From Bacteroidales bacterium (GTDB lineage Bacteria; Bacteroidota; Bacteroidia; Bacteroidales; UBA932): 64,000 bases of DNA. The stretch is taken from NCBI GenBank assembly GCA_017548985.1, contig JAFYYW010000018.1, positions 62,001 through 126,000 on the forward strand. The letters are read 5' to 3'. The notes under the pieces were generated by a model. That model made no database searches, was not told the origin of the DNA, and worked only from the letters and a program-made list of their open reading frames with translations. Made by a program: the position numbers and the translations under genes. Within the stretch, counting starts at the first letter, position 1. The number at the start of each line of letters is the position of its first letter. Shown here in pieces: positions 61,691 through 64,000 of this stretch.

Positions 61691-62038
61691 TTAATCGCTG
61701 TTATGTGCCTGTGAATCTGATGGTTGCCTGTAACTTTCCAACCATCTTTTCGGCACGATTTTCCTGAAGGCGTTGAAGGAATAGAAGACCCTTCTTTGTG
61801 GTTTGGCTATAAGGTTCCTGTTGATGACCACTTTGACATTGTTCCGGCTCTGCCTGTAAAAGCCCGCCAAGTCGTCAATCGTTCCGGTGAGGCGGATATT
61901 ATCCGCGAAAGCCTTGGCGAGGGAGTCCACCTCCTCCATAGTGAGAAGGTCGTTGTCCACCTTGTACTTCAGGAAGGCAAGGAACTCGGACAGAATAATT
62001 TTACCCGCTTCAGGATTCATTTTACGGTAATTTTTCAT
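61691..62038 (-). CDS. Small helix-turn-helix protein
   Basis: A 115-residue basic protein. After a helical N-terminal region (MEEVDSLAKAFADNIRLTG) the segment TIDDLAGFYRQSRNNVKVVINRNLI reads as a helix-turn-helix, followed by a basic wing-like FYSFNAFRKIVPKRW. It resembles small DNA-binding proteins linked to Bacteroidota mobile elements. It may control the neighbouring leftward promoters. Confidence 0.65.
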   Translation of the reverse strand: MKNYRKMNPEAGKIILSEFLAFLKYKVDNDLLTMEEVDSLAKAFADNIRLTGTIDDLAGFYRQSRNNVKVVINRNLIAKPQRRVFYSFNAFRKIVPKRWLESYRQPSDSQAHNSD

Positions 62039-62073
62039 TACCTTTGTGTCGCACCACCATGAATAAATAATGG

Positions 62074-62122
62074 AAACTGCCCCATCAAAGGCCCTTATAA
62101 GCCCTTGGCGGTGGGACAGCTT
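62074..62122 (-). terminator. Hairpin downstream of the DUF1064 gene
   Basis: Read leftward, AAGCTGTCCCA (62122-62112) pairs with TGGGGCAGTTT (62084-62074) with two G-U pairs, an 11-bp stem with an internal GGGCTT/AAGGGCC-rich loop, followed by an A/T-rich stretch. A likely terminator for the unit 63861-62173. The region 62039-62172 holds no gene. Confidence 0.45.
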
Positions 62123-62129
62123 CCCTATT

Positions 62130-62146
62130 TGTAAATTGGTGGTGCT
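62130..62146. repeat. 17-bp direct repeat, copy 2
   Basis: TGTAAATTGGTGGTGCT, identical to 35161-35177. Its GGTGGTGC core is also present inverted at 62051-62058 (GCACCACC), so it may form an alternative stem here. Confidence 0.6.
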
Positions 62147-62172
62147 TTTTACATATCAGCCGAGGGCTTTTA

Positions 62173-62553
62173 TCACACCTCGGTTATCTCGATGCCCTTG
62201 AGGGCTCTCATCATCTTCCTCTTCAGCCGGTACTCCGGTGTCCTCGTGGCCTTGCCTCCCTTCACGTCCACCACGACCTCCTTCCCGGTGGCGGTCTCGG
62301 TGAACACGAAGTCCGCCACATAATGAACCGCCTTCTGGACGCATCTGGTCACGACCTTGTCCCTCGTCTTGAGGTGGATGACCGCGTCCTCCCAGATGGC
62401 GGGGATGAGCTCGAAGGGGACTTGCAGGCGCAGGTCGGATATCTCACCCTTCCTCACACCGTCTTTCAGGAAGAGGTAGAACCCCGCCTCTTTCTTGGAG
62501 TCGAAACGGATGCCGTCCACCTCCACCTTCCTGTTGCCGTACTTGCTTCTCAT
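62173..62553 (-). CDS. DUF1064 PD-(D/E)XK nuclease-like phage protein
   Basis: About 126 residues from ATG 62553, chosen since MRSKYGNRKVEVDGIRFDSK is the conserved N-terminus of DUF1064. The nuclease-like core is YVADFVFTE, then KEVVVDVKGG and TPEYRLKRKMMRAL. DUF1064 proteins are phage-associated, probable Holliday-junction- or packaging-related nucleases. The start overlaps the stop of the upstream gene (ATGA). Confidence 0.8.
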   Translation of the reverse strand: MRSKYGNRKVEVDGIRFDSKKEAGFYLFLKDGVRKGEISDLRLQVPFELIPAIWEDAVIHLKTRDKVVTRCVQKAVHYVADFVFTETATGKEVVVDVKGGKATRTPEYRLKRKMMRALKGIEITEV

Positions 62554-62849
62554 TTCCTCGTCTTCTCCCCGGATATCTCGTCCAGCTCGTCCTGGAGGGT
62601 CTTGGGTCTGGACTTGTCCTTGTACTCTATGGACGCCATCTTCGGGACGGCGAACGGCAGGAGGTCTACCATTATCATGCACTTCTTGGCGGGGTCGTCG
62701 ATCTCGTCGTAGGCCTTCTCGAAATCACCCCAGCGGCCCTCGATGAAGGCGGCTATGATCTCCCTCTTCTCTCTCGTTATCTTGTTCGGTGTCCCGGCCT
62801 TGCGTCCTCCGAGCCTGCCGAGCCCGTCGCCTTTCTCTCTCTTCGCCAT
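62550..62849 (-). CDS. Putative small terminase-like or DUF5681-like protein
   Basis: A 99-residue basic protein beginning MAKREKGDGLGRLGGRKAGTPNKITREKRE, which resembles DUF5681 and the N-terminal arm of small terminases, followed by helices (IEGRWGDFEKAYDEIDDPAKK) and an acidic tail. It could bind phage DNA at the packaging site. It is coupled to the DUF1064 nuclease gene; that pairing fits a packaging role (inference). Confidence 0.55.
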   Translation of the reverse strand: MAKREKGDGLGRLGGRKAGTPNKITREKREIIAAFIEGRWGDFEKAYDEIDDPAKKCMIMVDLLPFAVPKMASIEYKDKSRPKTLQDELDEISGEKTRK

Positions 62850-62851
62850 AA

Positions 62852-63409
62852 TCAGTATATCTTTATCGCCGGGCCGAACGGCTGCATGGGCCGCTTGGCC
62901 AGCGAGGGTGAGCGGAGTATGCTGGAGATGTCCTCCTCAAGTTTGTCGAGCTGCGACCCGTAGACCCCGGCCTGCGGCATCCCGAACTGGGAGTACCAGT
63001 CGTAGAGGGCTCCCCAGACGAGGAACCTGTGGATGTGCTCGGCGAGGGGTTCCATGAGGTTGTCGTTGAAGGTCTCCGGCAGGGAGAACCTGTACCTGTA
63101 CTTGTGGTCGTCGAGGTTGAGGTCATCGTCGGCGTAGTCCTGGGTTCTCTCCACGAGGACGGACTGCAGCCTCCTCCTCAGTATGGCGTCCCGGAACTCG
63201 ACGTACCTCACGATGACCGCCCCGTCCATGTCCTCGGACACGTCTGAGGCTATGGCGTTGCGGGACTCAGGGTTCGGGACGGCGTTGCCCTCGACATGCT
63301 TGTATGTGACGAGATCCACGTCCTTGTACACCTCGTTCTTGTATATCTCGACCACCCGCTCCTTCCTGGGGGCCTCGGTGTCGTTGTCTATGGCGAGTAT
63401 CACGTTCAT
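62852..63409 (-). CDS. Phage structural protein of unknown function
   Basis: A 185-residue protein (MNVILAIDNDTEAPRKERVVEIYKN; then YRYRFSLPETFNDNLMEPLAEHIHRFL; C-terminal LAKRPMQPFGPAIKIY). Its stop lies 2 bp before the small terminase-like start and its start overlaps the upstream stop by 4 bp. Likely part of a conserved structural block of Bacteroidota phages; no family named. Confidence 0.6.
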   Translation of the reverse strand: MNVILAIDNDTEAPRKERVVEIYKNEVYKDVDLVTYKHVEGNAVPNPESRNAIASDVSEDMDGAVIVRYVEFRDAILRRRLQSVLVERTQDYADDDLNLDDHKYRYRFSLPETFNDNLMEPLAEHIHRFLVWGALYDWYSQFGMPQAGVYGSQLDKLEEDISSILRSPSLAKRPMQPFGPAIKIY

Positions 63410-63861
63410 AATATGGGAGGGAGTTTAGAGTAAAGGAGGTTGTCTATCTCGTTGCCGGCGTCTATGGCCATGAGGCTGTGCTTGTTGGACAGGTCTGGCT
63501 GCGAGACGTTGGAGTAGAATCTTGAGAGGGCGTAATGGACTACGAGCGAGGACATCTCCTCGGCCAGGGGCTCGGCCTTGCCGACAGCCCTCCGCTCCGA
63601 TATGTCGAAGTCGAAGACCAGCTCAGGCGGCAGCTCCATCGCGTTGTCCCGCTCCCCGGCGTACCCGCCCCTGAGGAACCTGTGGCATCTGCGGACGAGC
63701 CTTCCGACACCCTCGCTTATGCCCCGGTAGATGAGGGGCAGTTTCTCGCTTCCGGCCTCGGCCCGGTATCTCGCCTCAACGTCCGGTATCTCGGCCACCT
63801 CGTGGTGCGAGACGCCCCTGATCTCGCTGACCAGTTGTTCCGTGTATAACTTTATTACCAT
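63406..63861 (-). CDS. Phage structural protein of unknown function
   Basis: A 151-residue protein (MVIKLYTEQLVSEIRGVSHHEVAEI...PLAEEMSSLVVHYALSRFYSNV). It overlaps its downstream neighbour by 4 bp and its upstream one by 7 bp. The segment EPLAEEMSSLVVHYALSRFY parallels EPLAEHIHRFLVWGALYDWY in the adjacent protein, so the two may be distant paralogues. Function unknown. Confidence 0.6.
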   Translation of the reverse strand: MVIKLYTEQLVSEIRGVSHHEVAEIPDVEARYRAEAGSEKLPLIYRGISEGVGRLVRRCHRFLRGGYAGERDNAMELPPELVFDFDISERRAVGKAEPLAEEMSSLVVHYALSRFYSNVSQPDLSNKHSLMAIDAGNEIDNLLYSKLPPIL

Positions 63862-64000
63862 ATCTTGATGGGTGATTTGCGGGATTTGAGGAGGGAGACC
63901 GCCCTGTTCAAGGCGGCCTGCGCCTGCTCCGTGAAGACGGGAACCACCGACGGCCTCCTGGTCAGGAATATCTGGTTGCAGGTGAAGAGGACTATGAAGT
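63855..64000 (-). CDS. Phage protein, C-terminal fragment at window edge
   Basis: An open frame enters from the right edge and ends at a TAA at 63857-63855. The visible part (about 48 residues) ends QAALNRAVSLLKSRKSPIKIW and contains QIFLTRRPSVVPVFTE. It overlaps the start of the next gene (63861), so belongs to the same leftward unit. The start lies outside the window. Confidence 0.6.
   Translation of the reverse strand, partial: FIVLFTCNQIFLTRRPSVVPVFTEQAQAALNRAVSLLKSRKSPIKIW

Noticed and set aside
35161..62146. 17-bp direct repeats as attL/attR of the prophage
   Set aside because: Both copies lie inside phage genes of the same element, with phage genes on both outer sides, and no integrase is nearby. 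A role as block border or regulatory site remains possible.

Overview
The window joins a chromosomal segment of a Bacteroidales bacterium (1 to about 19.1 kb) to a large prophage or prophage remnant (about 19.1 kb to the right edge). The host assignment rests on Bacteroidota promoters of the form TTTG-N19-TAnnTTTG (upstream of a tRNA-Glu and a bL31 gene), DUF4493/DUF6359 and OmpA surface proteins, a DUF1460 amidase-like protein, a DPP IV-like peptidase, RhaT and WbqC. I cannot name a genus; a gut or rumen Bacteroidales lineage of moderate GC content fits.

Host part. 11-6233 (+) encodes cell-surface proteins: a DUF4493/DUF6359 lipoprotein, an OmpA-type porin and a long collagen-like lipoprotein, then a DUF1460 amidase-like protein. 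6236-10292 (-) holds a small EF-hand protein, a DPP IV-like S9 peptidase, a small membrane protein and a CE2-like SGNH esterase. 10358-15400 (-) is a tightly packed operon: RhaT-like transporter, radical-SAM spore-photoproduct-lyase-like protein, possible ATP-grasp-like protein, WbqC protein and GT2. 15472-17499 (+) has tRNA-Glu(CTC) with promoter and terminator, then a GT2 overlapping a Stealth phosphotransferase. 17575-19067 (-) has bL31 type B and a CE1-like esterase.

Prophage part. 19127-20677 is an immunity region: small XRE protein, small unknown protein and LexA/CI-like repressor leftward, and a Cro-like gene rightward that looks truncated. This abuts a 14.4-kb gene for a 4,810-residue polyvalent protein whose toxin-like and enzyme-like domains are separated by about ten (R/M)FR(K/L)-type linkers. 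A leftward BRO-N/KilAC antirepressor follows, preceded by a leader RNA with mutually exclusive pairings, one of which covers its start. Then come late genes: a P22 gp10-like protein and portal (+), terminase, a genuine-looking rhomboid protease and two small proteins (-), scaffold, major capsid, connector and tail genes and a lysis cassette (+, to 58.7 kb), and two leftward blocks of small structural and accessory genes (58.7-62.0 kb and 62.2 kb to the edge). A conserved TGGGGAAAnATAnACC element sits 53-61 nt before the first gene of each of the three rightward late units that start at 36576, 39438 and 45321.

No integrase, transposase, replication gene or right attachment site is visible. The head, short-tail-like connector and large ejected-type protein suggest a podovirus-like particle; this is inference.
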